From Salinigranum salinum (lineage in GTDB: Archaea > Halobacteriota > Halobacteria > Halobacteriales > Haloferacaceae): a stretch of 64,000 nucleotides of DNA. Below are positions 33,061 to 42,014 of this stretch, in pieces (position 1 is the stretch's first letter; the number at the start of each line of letters is the position of its first letter). Under the pieces are notes generated by a model. That model made no database searches. It saw only the letters and a list, made by a program, of their open reading frames with translations, and was not told the origin of the DNA. The translations under genes and the position numbers were made by a program. The DNA is taken from the NCBI RefSeq assembly GCF_009176545.1, contig NZ_VTOJ01000002.1, positions 1 to 64,000 on the forward strand. The letters run 5' to 3'.

Positions 33061-36000
33061 TCACTCGTTGACGGCGCGCACGTCGGCGAACGTCGAATCG
33101 AGCAGTTTCCGGACGCCGATCCGGAGGTGCTGGTGGAACGTGGGTGGGCTGACGCCGAGGGAGTCGGCCACCGCCTCCCCGGTGCTCTCCCGGGGCCATC
33201 CGAAGTAGCCGCTGAAGTACGCCGCCTCGAGCACGGTCCGCTGTCGCTCCGTCAGGTCCTCGCTCAGCACGCGTAACAGCGAGCGCCCGCTCCCCAGCGG
33301 CCGAGTGGAGTGGCGCTGGGAGACGAACTTGGCCTCGGGGAACGTCTCCCGGACGACGTCGGAGATCTGCCGGGTTTCGACGCCCGGCGGGAGGTGCACC
33401 TCGATCCGGTAGTCGCCGTCTTCGACGACGGCCCGTCTCACGTAGCCGCCGCGGGAGGCGACCGCCGAGACGACCGGCGCCTCCGAGAGCCGGAGTTCGA
33501 ACCGGACCGTGTCCGACTCCTCACTGATCGCTGTCACCTCCCGCCAGGAGGGAACGTCGCCGACCCGCGTTCGGAGCTGCTCGAAGCCCGCCGCCGAGAT
33601 GGTACCGTACGCGAGGTGTTCGCCGTCTCCGATGGGAGTGACGCGTTCGAGCGTGACTCGCCCGTCGATCGCCGGCACCGCGTACTCGTCGAAGACGTCG
33701 CGCACGAGGTACTCGACCGAGACCACCTCGTCGCTCATGAGCGCCCGCTTGCGCTCGATGCTCGCGATGGCGTGTCCCATCACCTCCCCCAGTTGTCTGA
33801 TCACGGCCCGCTCCTGTTCCTCGAACGCGTTCGACCGGTCGGCGTAGACGGCCAGCGTCCCGTAGAGGGTCCCATCGTGGGTGATCGGGATGGCCGCGAG
33901 CGACCGGAACCCGTAGTTGCGGAGGTGATCGTACCAGGGTTCGTAGTCCGGGTCCTCGAGGAGGTTCCGGGAGACGCGCATCTCCATCGTCTCGACGGCC
34001 CTCCCCGTCGCGCCGCGGGAGCGCGGGTCGTCGGGATCGACCGAGATCGTGATGTCGTCGAGGTACCCCTCGACGCCCGCCTCTCGCCGGAGCTGGACGG
34101 TCTGCGAGCGCGAATCGACCTCTCCGATCCACGTGAACTGGTAGGAGTCGGAGTCGGCGAGTCGCTCACAGACGACGCGTTCGATCTCCTCGCGGGTGGA
34201 CTGACTGACCACCGCGTCGGTGATGTCGCTGACGACCTCGTAGAGGTTGTTCAGCGCCGTGAGCCGCTCTCGCTGGTTCCTCAGCCGGTGCTCGTTCTGC
34301 TGCCGGTCGATGGCGGTGGCGAGGATGGTCGCGACCGACTGCACGAAGTTCACGTCCTGTTCGGAGAACGCCTTCCGGTCGCGGTCGTGGGTGCCGAGGA
34401 TTCCCCACGGCCGCTCGAACGAGCCGACGATCGTGCTGATCCCGCTGTGGACGTCGTGGTCCGTGAGCAGGTCGGGGCCGCTGAACCGCGACTCCGCCTC
34501 CAGGTCCTCGACGACGATCGGTCGTCTCGACGCCAGCGTGTGTGCCGCCTGCGACTCGTCGTCGACGGCGGAGACGGTCGCCGAACCGACGATCCCGTCG
34601 TGCCACCCGACCCCCTGTCGGAGGACGAGTCGGTCGGCGTCCCGGTCGAGGTCGAGCACCTTGCAGTAGTCGGTGTCGAGCGTCTCGGCGACCCGTTCGG
34701 ACGCCTCCCTCATCAGCGCGTCGAGATCGTGGCTCTCGAGCGCCCGCTGACCGAGACGGGTGACGACCCGCTGCTGGCGGACTCGTCGTTCGAGTTCCCG
34801 CTCCCGTTCGACGCGCGCCGTGACGTCCCGGACCACACCGCAGCGTCCGCGACCGTCGGCGAGCTGCACCGGTCCGAGCCGGCTCTCGGCGGGGAAACTG
34901 GTGCCGTCGGCCCGGTGGATGTCCAGTTCGATGTTCGCCGTCTCCCGCTCGCCAGCGGCGATCTCCTCGACGAGTCGGACGGCCCGCGGTGTGATCTCGT
35001 CGTCGTGGACGAGCGTCGCCGACGTGCCGAGGAGGTCGTCGCGGCCGTAGCCGGTCATCTCACAGAACGCGTCGTTGACGAGAACGAAGCGGGCGTCGGC
35101 GTCGACGGCGTAGATGCCGTCGTCGACGGTCTCGACGATCGTCTCGTACCGTTCCAGCTGGCGCTCGCGCTCCCACCGTTCGGTCACGTCCCGCAGGTGG
35201 ATCGACAGACCGCTCTCCGAGGGATGCACACGGACCTCGAACCGGGCGTCCGGTGTCGAGAGCGTCGTCTCGAACTCGACGGGCTTCTGTGTCTCCATCG
35301 CGCGGGTACACACCTCGCGGAACCGCGAGTCTGCGTCCGAAAACGCCGCCCACACCGGCTCTCCGACGAGTTCGTCGATCGGGCGGCCGAGCACTACTTC
35401 GGCCCGCTCGTTCGCGTACGTGAACCGCCACTCCCTGTCCAGTGCGAACACCCCGTCGTCGATTCGATCGAACACCTCGTCGAGCTCTCGCCTGAGGGCG
35501 TCCCGCTGACGGGCCAGCCGCTGTTTCCGCGTCTGGAGCGTCGTGATGTCGTGTGCAGTGACGACGATCCGGTCGAGGTTTCCACCCGTATCCGTGAGCG
35601 GAGCCGTGTTGATCGAAACCCACCGAACGTCACCGTCCGACCCCCGAATCCGGACTTCCCGGTCGGTCGCCACCTCCCCGGCGTCGACGATCTGTCCGAG
35701 CGGGTGCTCGTCCGGCGCGACGGACGCACCCTCGGCGTCGACGACCGGCCACTCGGTCGCGTCCCCGTCCGTGGCGGCGGATGGGCCGAGCAGTTCCACC
35801 GCGGGGCCGTTGCTTCGAACGACCGTCCCGTCGGCGTCGAGGAGCGCGATTCCGGCCGTGCTGGTCTCGAGGACCGTCCGGACCACGTCGCGCTGTCGGC
35901 GGAGCTTGCGCTCGTACTCGCGGCGGTCGGTCATATCGCGGGTAACCTTCGTGTACCCCTGTAGTTCGCCGTCGTCGTCGCGGATGGCCGTGAGCGTCGC

Positions 36001-36582
36001 CGTCGCCCAGAAACGCGATCCGTCCGCGCGGCGTCGCCACCCCGTCAGTTCGATCGAGCCTTCCGCCGCCGCCCGGTCGAGGTTTCGCCCGGGCGTCCCG
36101 TCGGCGACTGCCTCCTCGGTGTAGAACGTCGAATAGTGGTCGCCGACGATCGCTTCGCGTTCGTACCCCTTGATACGCTTCGCCCCCTCGTTCCAGGTGA
36201 CGACGTGCCCGTCGGCGTCGAGCATGAAGATGGCGTACTCTTCGACCGCCCCGACCAGCGACTGGAACTCCAGCTGTGGCCCACCCCCACCCCGATCGAT
36301 CACGTCGGCCGTGGCGGTCCCGCTGCCGGATCCGGCGCGCGTCGTTGCATCGGGAGCCTGATCGAGTGGCAACCACCAGATCCGACCGCGAGCGCCGACC
36401 TTCTTCGTCGAGAGCGCGTCGCGTGCGACGAGTTCGTCGAGGCGGTTGTACGTCGCCCGGCGTGAACACGACAGCGTGTCCGCGACTTCGCTCGTCGTGA
36501 GCGGTTCGAACTCGGACGACCGCTCCTCGAAGACGGAGAGCGTCTCACTGAGCCGGTCTGACAGCGACCCCGCGGAATCCAT
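33061..36582 (-). CDS. PAS/GAF sensor regulator with bacterio-opsin-activator C-terminus
   Basis: A 1173-aa soluble sensor and transcription factor. In order: an N-terminal wHTH (about 17-70, LTTSEVADTLSCSRRATYNR), four PAS domains (about 100-215, 230-345, 355-475, 480-600), two GAF domains (about 610-765, 775-935), a BAT-type ligand domain (about 940-1100), and the C-terminal HTH_10 (LTERQRTVLEAAYFSGYFGW ... FHQHLRIGVRKLLDS). It resembles the Bat regulator of haloarchaea that responds to light and oxygen; the extra N-terminal HTH is unusual. The ATG at 36582 is chosen from the TATA box 27 nt before it; 71 upstream codons are rejected. No histidine-kinase domain, so it probably acts directly on DNA. 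Confidence 0.9.
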   Translation of the reverse strand: MDSAGSLSDRLSETLSVFEERSSEFEPLTTSEVADTLSCSRRATYNRLDELVARDALSTKKVGARGRIWWLPLDQAPDATTRAGSGSGTATADVIDRGGGGPQLEFQSLVGAVEEYAIFMLDADGHVVTWNEGAKRIKGYEREAIVGDHYSTFYTEEAVADGTPGRNLDRAAAEGSIELTGWRRRADGSRFWATATLTAIRDDDGELQGYTKVTRDMTDRREYERKLRRQRDVVRTVLETSTAGIALLDADGTVVRSNGPAVELLGPSAATDGDATEWPVVDAEGASVAPDEHPLGQIVDAGEVATDREVRIRGSDGDVRWVSINTAPLTDTGGNLDRIVVTAHDITTLQTRKQRLARQRDALRRELDEVFDRIDDGVFALDREWRFTYANERAEVVLGRPIDELVGEPVWAAFSDADSRFREVCTRAMETQKPVEFETTLSTPDARFEVRVHPSESGLSIHLRDVTERWERERQLERYETIVETVDDGIYAVDADARFVLVNDAFCEMTGYGRDDLLGTSATLVHDDEITPRAVRLVEEIAAGERETANIELDIHRADGTSFPAESRLGPVQLADGRGRCGVVRDVTARVERERELERRVRQQRVVTRLGQRALESHDLDALMREASERVAETLDTDYCKVLDLDRDADRLVLRQGVGWHDGIVGSATVSAVDDESQAAHTLASRRPIVVEDLEAESRFSGPDLLTDHDVHSGISTIVGSFERPWGILGTHDRDRKAFSEQDVNFVQSVATILATAIDRQQNEHRLRNQRERLTALNNLYEVVSDITDAVVSQSTREEIERVVCERLADSDSYQFTWIGEVDSRSQTVQLRREAGVEGYLDDITISVDPDDPRSRGATGRAVETMEMRVSRNLLEDPDYEPWYDHLRNYGFRSLAAIPITHDGTLYGTLAVYADRSNAFEEQERAVIRQLGEVMGHAIASIERKRALMSDEVVSVEYLVRDVFDEYAVPAIDGRVTLERVTPIGDGEHLAYGTISAAGFEQLRTRVGDVPSWREVTAISEESDTVRFELRLSEAPVVSAVASRGGYVRRAVVEDGDYRIEVHLPPGVETRQISDVVRETFPEAKFVSQRHSTRPLGSGRSLLRVLSEDLTERQRTVLEAAYFSGYFGWPRESTGEAVADSLGVSPPTFHQHLRIGVRKLLDSTFADVRAVNE

Positions 36583-36605
36583 GCGACGCGTACAGCGGGT
36601 AGTGT

Positions 36606-36612
36606 CATAAAA
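36606..36612 (-). promoter_or_regulatory. TATA box of the large PAS regulator
   Basis: TTTTATG on the minus strand is centred about 27 nt before ATG 36582 and decides that start. Confidence 0.65.
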
Positions 36613-36820
36613 CGTCCGTTGACGGAAGGCCTCGCGCTCGCCCCCGGAAAACCGGGCGTTCACGGGCCGAATAGACGGGTTCACGCCGGCTTCTCGTGGT
36701 CCCTGGTCGACGGTCCGACGATAGTATTCTTCTGACAGGTCTGTCGAACGGCCCTCCTCTACCGCGTCGGTACCCACCACGACATCGTAGCACACACCCT
36801 AATCAATTTGGGCCAACTGG

Positions 36821-36826
36821 TATTTA
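36821..36826 (+). promoter_or_regulatory. TATA box of the double wHTH gene
   Basis: TATTTA centred 28 nt before ATG 36852, leaderless spacing. The 270-bp gap to the divergent PAS regulator holds both promoters. Confidence 0.65.
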
Positions 36827-36851
36827 CCGAGGTTGCTTACGTCTATTCGCG

Positions 36852-37511
36852 ATGGGGGAGAGACGGGGAGAACCACCCCACGGGAATCACGTTTCGTGGT
36901 TTCCACGAGCGTCCGTATCTGACGTCCTGGGCGACCGCCGTCGGACCGTCCTCTCGGTCCTGTCGGCGCAGTCCGAGCCTGTCAGTGAATCGACTCTCGC
37001 CGCGAGGGTCTGTGCCGAAGAGAGACGTCTGCCGCCGCCGGACTCCGCTGACGTGGCCCTCGATCACGTTCTGACCGAACTGTACCACATCCACCTGCCG
37101 AAACTCGACGCTGCCGGCCTGATTTCCTGGCACGACGGGACTGTCGAGACACGGTTCGAGGGGTGGTCCAACTACCAGCCGAAGAGCACGCGGTCTGTCG
37201 ACCGTGACACTCTCCGGGATCGGTGGGAACCGAAACCGGACGACGTGGCGCTCCGTCGGCACGTCGTCGACGTGCTCGGCGGCGTGGACCGCCCGATCCC
37301 GCTCTCGGAACTGGCAGCGACGCTCGCCGACCACGTCGACCTGCCGGCGGTTGGTACGGTCGGCGGCGCGAGTCCGGACGACGGTGACCGTCTCTCGGCC
37401 GTGCTCCACCACGTCCACCTCCCGCTGCTCGATCAGGCCGACGTCGTGCGGTACGATCCCGACCGCAAGCGCGTCAGCCTCGCCGGGGACGCCCCCGTGC
37501 TCGATCGGTGA
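36852..37511 (+). CDS. Protein with two DUF7344-like wHTH domains
   Basis: A 219-aa soluble protein with two tandem copies of the haloarchaeal wHTH seen at 31010. The first copy is about 20-110 (SDVLGDRRRTVLSVLSAQSE, ALDHVLTELYHIHLPKLDAA) and the second about 130-215 (LRRHVVDVLGGVDRPIPLSE, LSAVLHHVHLPLLDQADVVR). A conserved YHxHLPxLDxA motif marks each. It is divergent from the PAS/BAT regulator and may share its control. Probably a DNA-binding regulator; target unknown. Confidence 0.8.
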   Translation: MGERRGEPPHGNHVSWFPRASVSDVLGDRRRTVLSVLSAQSEPVSESTLAARVCAEERRLPPPDSADVALDHVLTELYHIHLPKLDAAGLISWHDGTVETRFEGWSNYQPKSTRSVDRDTLRDRWEPKPDDVALRRHVVDVLGGVDRPIPLSELAATLADHVDLPAVGTVGGASPDDGDRLSAVLHHVHLPLLDQADVVRYDPDRKRVSLAGDAPVLDR

Positions 37512-37619
37512 GCGGCGGTCCGCAGACGGTCCAGAAGACGCGGCCCGCCGCCGCCGACTCGACGTCCGACAGGAGTCGTCCAGTCGGCACGATCGCGAAT
37601 GTGCCCCTGCCGGAGCCGT

Positions 37620-38795
37620 TCACCGACGCCACAGCGACATCACTGCCCCACCACCGCCGAGGCTCATTCCGACGAGGCCGCAGTCGAGACCCTCGTCGAC
37701 CAGCTGGTACGCTAGTGACGTCGCGAGCATCCCGCCCGACGCGCCGATCGGGTGGCCGAACGCGACGGCGCCGCCACACGGGTTCATCCTCTCGCGCGGG
37801 ATCCCGAGCCGTTCCATCACGTAGACCGACTGGGCGGCGAACGCCTCGTTCACCCACCAGGCGTCGACCGCGTCGACGCCGAGATCGTTCGCCGCGAGCA
37901 GCCGCTCCACGACGTCGCCGACGGCCTCGTTGAACTCGTCGGGCTCCCGGTAGACGAAGTCGTAGTCCACCAGTCGCAGCATCGGATCGAGTCCGGCGTC
38001 CGCGGCCGTGTCGCCGTCGGCAAGCAGGACGACACCCGCCCCGTCGGAGAGCTTCGAGGCGTTCGCGGGCGTGATCGTCCCCTCCGGACGGAACGCCGGC
38101 GAGAGCGCCGCGAGGTCAGCCATCGTCGACTCGGGACGCGGTCCCTCGTCGCGGTCGACGGTTCCGTCGCCGGTGTCGACCGGGACGAGTTCGGCGTCGA
38201 ACCGACCGGCTTCGATCGCGTCGGCCGCGCGCCTGTGGCTCTCCAGCGCGTACGCGTCCTGTGCCTCCCGCGAGAGGTCGTACTCGTCGCCGAAGCGATC
38301 GACGAGTCGTTCGGTGATCTCACCCATGTGTACGTCGAGGTTCACGTCCCAGAGCGCGTCGAGGAGCATCGAGTCCTTGAGCGTCACGTCGCCGTGCCGT
38401 TTTCCCTCCCGGTAGCCGGGGAGGATCCACGGGGCATGCGTCATCGACTCGAACCCGCCGGCGACGACGAACGACGCGCGCCCCGCCGCGATGCGGTCGG
38501 CGGCGAGCGTGATCGCCCGGAGTCCAGATCCCGACGCCTCGTTGACGGTCGTCGTCGGCGTCGCGTTCGGCAACCGCGACTCCACGACCACCTGTCGACC
38601 GGGCACCTGGCCGATCCCCGCCTGGATCGCGTTGCCGAGCACCGCGTGATCCACGCGTCCGGGGTCGACCGCGACCCGATCGAGGAGGCCGTCGACCGCG
38701 GTCCGCCCGAGGTCGACTGCCCCGACGTCGGTCAGCGAACCGAGGAGCGTTCCGTGCGGGGTCCGCGTGCCGTCGACGAGAACGACTTCACTCAT
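37620..38795 (-). CDS. Thiolase family protein with Ser in place of catalytic Cys
   Basis: A 391-aa thiolase. N-terminus SEVVLVDGTRTPHG, NEAFAAQ and GGAVAFGHPIGASG (catalytic His) are intact. The nucleophile site, normally NKVCGSGLKA, reads NEASGSGLRA (Ser88), and the second Cys site, normally CIGGG, reads GMSLGGG. As I recall, haloarchaeal-type beta-ketothiolases of Haloferax mediterranei use a Ser-His-His triad and need a small OB-fold beta subunit; no such partner gene adjoins this one. It may be acetyl-CoA acetyltransferase in fatty acid or polyhydroxyalkanoate metabolism. The ATG at 38795 is preferred over a GTG six codons earlier. Confidence 0.88.
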   Translation of the reverse strand: MSEVVLVDGTRTPHGTLLGSLTDVGAVDLGRTAVDGLLDRVAVDPGRVDHAVLGNAIQAGIGQVPGRQVVVESRLPNATPTTTVNEASGSGLRAITLAADRIAAGRASFVVAGGFESMTHAPWILPGYREGKRHGDVTLKDSMLLDALWDVNLDVHMGEITERLVDRFGDEYDLSREAQDAYALESHRRAADAIEAGRFDAELVPVDTGDGTVDRDEGPRPESTMADLAALSPAFRPEGTITPANASKLSDGAGVVLLADGDTAADAGLDPMLRLVDYDFVYREPDEFNEAVGDVVERLLAANDLGVDAVDAWWVNEAFAAQSVYVMERLGIPRERMNPCGGAVAFGHPIGASGGMLATSLAYQLVDEGLDCGLVGMSLGGGGAVMSLWRR

Positions 38796-39019
38796 AGCTG
38801 TAGCGTCGCTCACGACGTCTATCAGTGTTTGCCCGGTGTGCGCCGATCCGGTCGACGCCGCTCGGGATGACGGGATCGATTCGGATACGAACGCCCGGTG
38901 AACTGCCCGTCAGACGATCTCAGTCCGGACGAACGCTCACCAGTGACGACTGCACGGATCGTTCGTTACGATGGTGTGGCGACGTGAAGTGGACACCGGG
39001 CCGATCGAACTCGCGCCTC

Positions 39020-39430
39020 TTACTCGTCAGTGTCGCCAGCGTCCGGTTCGAGCGGTATTCGGTCTAGCCCAACGGTGTCGTAGTCTCGCTCGCTCGAGAG
39101 AACGTCTTCACCGCTCGTGGCTGCGATCCCGGCGTGGAGCGCGTCGAACGGTGTCAGCTGGTACTCCTCGCTGAACGCTGCCGCCGCGAGGACGGCGTCC
39201 TCGTGTTCCGACGGCGTTATCCGGACGAGTTCGAGGAGGTTGGCGATCGCTCTGGGCGCGTCGATCTCGTAGTTAGCCTGTTCGCGGTCGTAGAAGAGTA
39301 CCAGCACCTCGACGTACGCGAGAATCGAGGTGTGGAGGTCCTCCCGCTCGTCGAGCGCCCGGAGTGCCGACTCGCGAAGCCAGCCCTCGTCTTTGACCAG
39401 TGCCGTCAGAAAATCGGTTTCCACGTACAC
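39020..39430 (-). CDS. PIN-domain toxin (VapC-like)
   Basis: A 136-aa PIN ribonuclease. The metal-binding acids are in place: Asp6 (MYVETDFLTAL), Glu41 (ILAYVEVLV), Asp96 (TPFDALHAG) and Asp116 (SSERDYD). It is encoded 3 bp downstream of an AbrB-type antitoxin, the classic VapBC order, and probably cleaves RNA when freed. It lies about 900 bp from a tRNA-Glu with a duplicated 3' end, so it may be cargo or the relic of an integrated element. Confidence 0.85.
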   Translation of the reverse strand: MYVETDFLTALVKDEGWLRESALRALDEREDLHTSILAYVEVLVLFYDREQANYEIDAPRAIANLLELVRITPSEHEDAVLAAAAFSEEYQLTPFDALHAGIAATSGEDVLSSERDYDTVGLDRIPLEPDAGDTDE

Positions 39431-39433
39431 GGC

Positions 39434-39700
39434 TCAACGCTCGCGGTTCGTCCGTCGGACTTCGGTCTCTACCTCGATCTCCTCGGAGATGGCTCTCTGT
39501 GCTCGTTCTTTCAGCTCGTCTGCGTCTGTCCCCTCGAAGGCGTCCCCGACCGCTTCACGAAGTCCCTCTAGCGGATCGTCATCTACCGGAAAGAGCGCGA
39601 CGTGGCTCGGTAGCTCGACGATACGGTACGTCTCGCCGAACCGGTCTCGGACGTCTTTCGGGAGGTAGAGGCGTCCTCGCTCGTCGGTCGACTTCGACAT
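39434..39700 (-). CDS. AbrB/MazE-type antitoxin (VapB-like)
   Basis: An 88-aa protein with an N-terminal swapped-hairpin AbrB DNA-binding domain (DERGRLYLPKDVRDRFGETY) and an acidic helical C-terminus (LEGLREAVGDAFEGTDADEL) for toxin binding. A 3-bp gap separates it from the PIN toxin, and a TATA box is centred 26 nt upstream. It probably represses its own operon. Confidence 0.82.
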   Translation of the reverse strand: MSKSTDERGRLYLPKDVRDRFGETYRIVELPSHVALFPVDDDPLEGLREAVGDAFEGTDADELKERAQRAISEEIEVETEVRRTNRER

Positions 39701-39720
39701 ACTGTCGCTTGTACGGGGAG

Positions 39721-39729
39721 AAAATAATG
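39721..39729 (-). promoter_or_regulatory. TATA box of the toxin-antitoxin operon
   Basis: CATTATTTT on the minus strand, centred about 26 nt before ATG 39700. The surrounding 40 bases are locally AT-rich. Confidence 0.6.
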
Positions 39730-39828
39730 TCTTCCCACCAAAAACTGAATATCCCGGTTTGGCTGGGCCGTCTGAAACGAAGCACTCGGAGGCCCGGTTG
39801 TACTGGCAGAGGTGGCGGCAGGAAAGGA

Positions 39829-39850
39829 TGCTCCGTCAGGGATTCGAACC
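39829..39850. repeat. Copy of the tRNA-Glu 3' end (possible att site)
   Basis: Twenty-two bases (TGCTCCGTCAGGGATTCGAA plus CC) identical to 39943-39964, which is the acceptor 3' strand and T-arm end of the tRNA-Glu. Tyrosine recombinases of archaeal elements commonly use this tRNA part as attachment site and leave such a copy. The copies are only 114 bp apart, so no element lies between them now. Confidence 0.7.
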
Positions 39851-39942
39851 ACGGTCGTTCTGCTCGCGTACGCTCGCGTCACTCTCTGATTCGAATCCCT
39901 TCCGTGCGCGCTTCGCTCGCTCGAAAAACTCGCTCGCTGTAG

Positions 39943-40017
39943 TGCTCCGTCAGGGATTCGAACCCTGGTCCTTGCCGTGAGAGGGCAAGATGATTGGCCG
40001 GACTACACCAACGGAGC
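39943..40017 (-). tRNA. tRNA-Glu (anticodon CUC)
   Basis: The minus strand folds as a cloverleaf. The acceptor pairs GCTCCGT with ACGGAGC, the anticodon arm is TTGCC-CTCTCAC-GGCAA giving anticodon CTC, and the T arm is CAGGG-TTCGAAT-CCCTG. A discriminator A is at 39943 and CCA is not encoded. The T arm and acceptor 3' strand are duplicated at 39829-39850. Confidence 0.95.
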
Positions 40018-40117
40018 TCAGTCGAAACAAACGCCGAGATACGTAAAACAGTTCCGTTTCACGGTCGCAGTGTGGCGGTTTGACGCACCGCGGTCGCCCC
40101 CTCGACTCGGTGCAGTC

Positions 40118-41272
40118 TCAGCGGACGATCCGGCCGTCGCGGATCACGTGTTCGAGTTCACGCCACGCGTCGACGTCGTCCAGCGGGTCGCCGTCGAGCA
40201 CCAGCAGGTCCGCGACGTACCCCTCGCGGATCAGCCCCACGTCGTCGAGTCCGAGCAACGCGGCGCCGTCGACGGTCGCCGCCCGGAGTACGTCCTCGAG
40301 CGACAGCCCGTACTCGTGCATGTACGCGAGTTCGTCGAGTGCGGCGCGCCCGTGGTGGTTGAACGGGGTGCCGGCGTCGGTCCCCATAGCGATTCGGACG
40401 CCGTGCGCCAGCGCGTGATCCCACGCGTCGTCGTATGCGTCGAGGGCGGCTTCGGCTTTCTCGACGGCCTCGGCCGGAATGCCGGCGTCGACGCCGTTGT
40501 CGACGATGCCGTGGAGCGCGCTCGCCGTCGGCACCCACACCGTTCCGGTGTCGGCCATCCGCTCGGCAGCCGCCCCGTCCATGTACGTCCCGTGTTCGAT
40601 ACTGGAGATCCCGGCACGGACGGCGTTGTCGATCCCTTCGGCGGCGTGGGCGTGTGCGGCCGTCGGCACGCCCGCCGCGCTGGCCGCCGCCGTCAGCTCC
40701 CTGATCTCGTCGGTCGTGAGTTCGACGCCGCCGGTGTCGGCACCCTCCGTGAGGACGCCGCCGGTGGCCATACATTTGAGCACGCCTGCCCCGGCTTTGA
40801 GCTGCTCGCGTGCGGCCTTCCTGACCTCAGCGGGACCGTCCGCCTCGCGACCGAACTGGTGACCGTGGCCGCCGGTCATGACGACGGCTCGCCCGGCGGC
40901 GACGACGCGAGGCCCGTCGAGCACGCCCTCGTCGACGGCGCGGGCGGCCTCGAGTGCGATCCGGTCGCGCGCGCCGAGGTCGCGGACGGTCGTCACTCCG
41001 GCGTCGAGCGCCTCCGACAGCGCGGCGGCCGCACGGTACGAGAGCAACGCAGCCGACTCGGACGTGACCGTCGCGGTGTCTGGGCGTCCGTCCAGCATGA
41101 GGTGGACGTGTGCGTCGACGAGACCCGGGACGATCACCTGTCCGGAGACGTCTCGCTCCTCGTCGGGCGAATCGACCGCGCCGACCGCGACGATCCGTCC
41201 GTCCTCGATGCCGACGTCGGCCGACCTGACCCCGTCGGCGTCGACGACCGTCCCCCCGGTGAGCGCGTCCAT
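40118..41272 (-). CDS. Amidohydrolase family protein (prolidase/imidazolonepropionase-like)
   Basis: A 384-aa metal-dependent TIM-barrel hydrolase. Ligands are visible: HVH in VDAHVHLMLDG, the carboxylatable Lys in LKCMATGGVL, His in AAHAHAAEG and IEHGTY, and Asp in GTDAGTPFNHHG. GGHGHQFGREADG fits the Xaa-Pro dipeptidase-like amidohydrolases of this superfamily. The ATG at 41272 is chosen from the TATA-like CTTTATCC (41295-41302); 64 upstream codons are rejected. Probable cytoplasmic peptidase or ring-opening hydrolase; substrate unknown. Confidence 0.88.
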   Translation of the reverse strand: MDALTGGTVVDADGVRSADVGIEDGRIVAVGAVDSPDEERDVSGQVIVPGLVDAHVHLMLDGRPDTATVTSESAALLSYRAAAALSEALDAGVTTVRDLGARDRIALEAARAVDEGVLDGPRVVAAGRAVVMTGGHGHQFGREADGPAEVRKAAREQLKAGAGVLKCMATGGVLTEGADTGGVELTTDEIRELTAAASAAGVPTAAHAHAAEGIDNAVRAGISSIEHGTYMDGAAAERMADTGTVWVPTASALHGIVDNGVDAGIPAEAVEKAEAALDAYDDAWDHALAHGVRIAMGTDAGTPFNHHGRAALDELAYMHEYGLSLEDVLRAATVDGAALLGLDDVGLIREGYVADLLVLDGDPLDDVDAWRELEHVIRDGRIVR

Positions 41273-41521
41273 ACGTGGATGGGTCGCGCCGGGTGGATAA
41301 AGTCGTACGGCCCAGTCACCGTTCACCACCGTAGGTCGATCGACGAGCCCGTCCCAGCGGTCACCGACCGTGGACGGGTCAGTCCCGGCGAAGCCGAGCG
41401 TCGGGGGTTCCTCGTTCGTTCTCCGCTGCGACCTGAGTCGTCGGGGGGCGTGACTGTCGGTCATGTCCGCCTCACGACTCGCGTCTCGTCTTCGGCTCGG
41501 TTCCCCGTCTTGCGTCCCGGA

Positions 41522-41779
41522 TCAGTTTCCGCGTCCGGTGTCCGGGTCGGTTCCGGGGTGTCGGTGGTGGTGGCCCAGTCCGAGCGCGACGACGTTCACG
41601 GCCACGAGCGCGACGAAGACGAGGAGTTCGCCCCGCGTCTCCAGTCCCCGGGACAGGAGGGGAAGGTAGAAGAAGGGGACGGCGACGGCGACCCAGAACG
41701 CCACGACGCCCACCGCCGCGAACAGGTAGCACTCGGTCAGAACACGCCCGTGGTCGAGTCGGCGGCGGAACCGGTGCAC
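41522..41779 (-). CDS. Small membrane protein with two helices
   Basis: An 85-aa protein if the GTG at 41779 is the start (HRFRRRLDHGRVLTECYLF onward). Two hydrophobic helices (AAVGVVAFWVAVAVPFFYLP and LLVFVALVAVNVVALGL) are joined by a short loop, followed by a His-rich tail. The frame is open to an ATG at 41947, but those residues are Trp/Cys/Arg-rich and unlike haloarchaeal protein. Start uncertain. Function unknown. Confidence 0.55.
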   Translation of the reverse strand: MHRFRRRLDHGRVLTECYLFAAVGVVAFWVAVAVPFFYLPLLSRGLETRGELLVFVALVAVNVVALGLGHHHRHPGTDPDTGRGN

Positions 41780-42014
41780 CCGCTGGACGCTGTCGCTCTC
41801 GTCGGTGGGAGCGGCGCTCGACGACTGACCGTGTTCGCAGTTCGACGAGCGGGCGCGGCTGAACACAGCCTTCCAGTACGGTCTGTGCCAGCAAAACACC
41901 CACTCACTCCGGCGGGTGGGGCGCACGACCGGGAACGACCGGCCCACGAGTCACGGCCCTCGCGCGTCGAGAGTGGCTCTCGGACGGGTACCGGAACGCG
42001 AACAGCGTTCCGGA

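Noticed and set aside
39883-39900. A third tRNA-like T-arm piece (TCTGATTCGAATCCCT) between the two tRNA-Glu repeats
   Set aside because: Similarity is limited to the generic GATTCGAATC T-loop sequence, too short to call another attachment-site copy.
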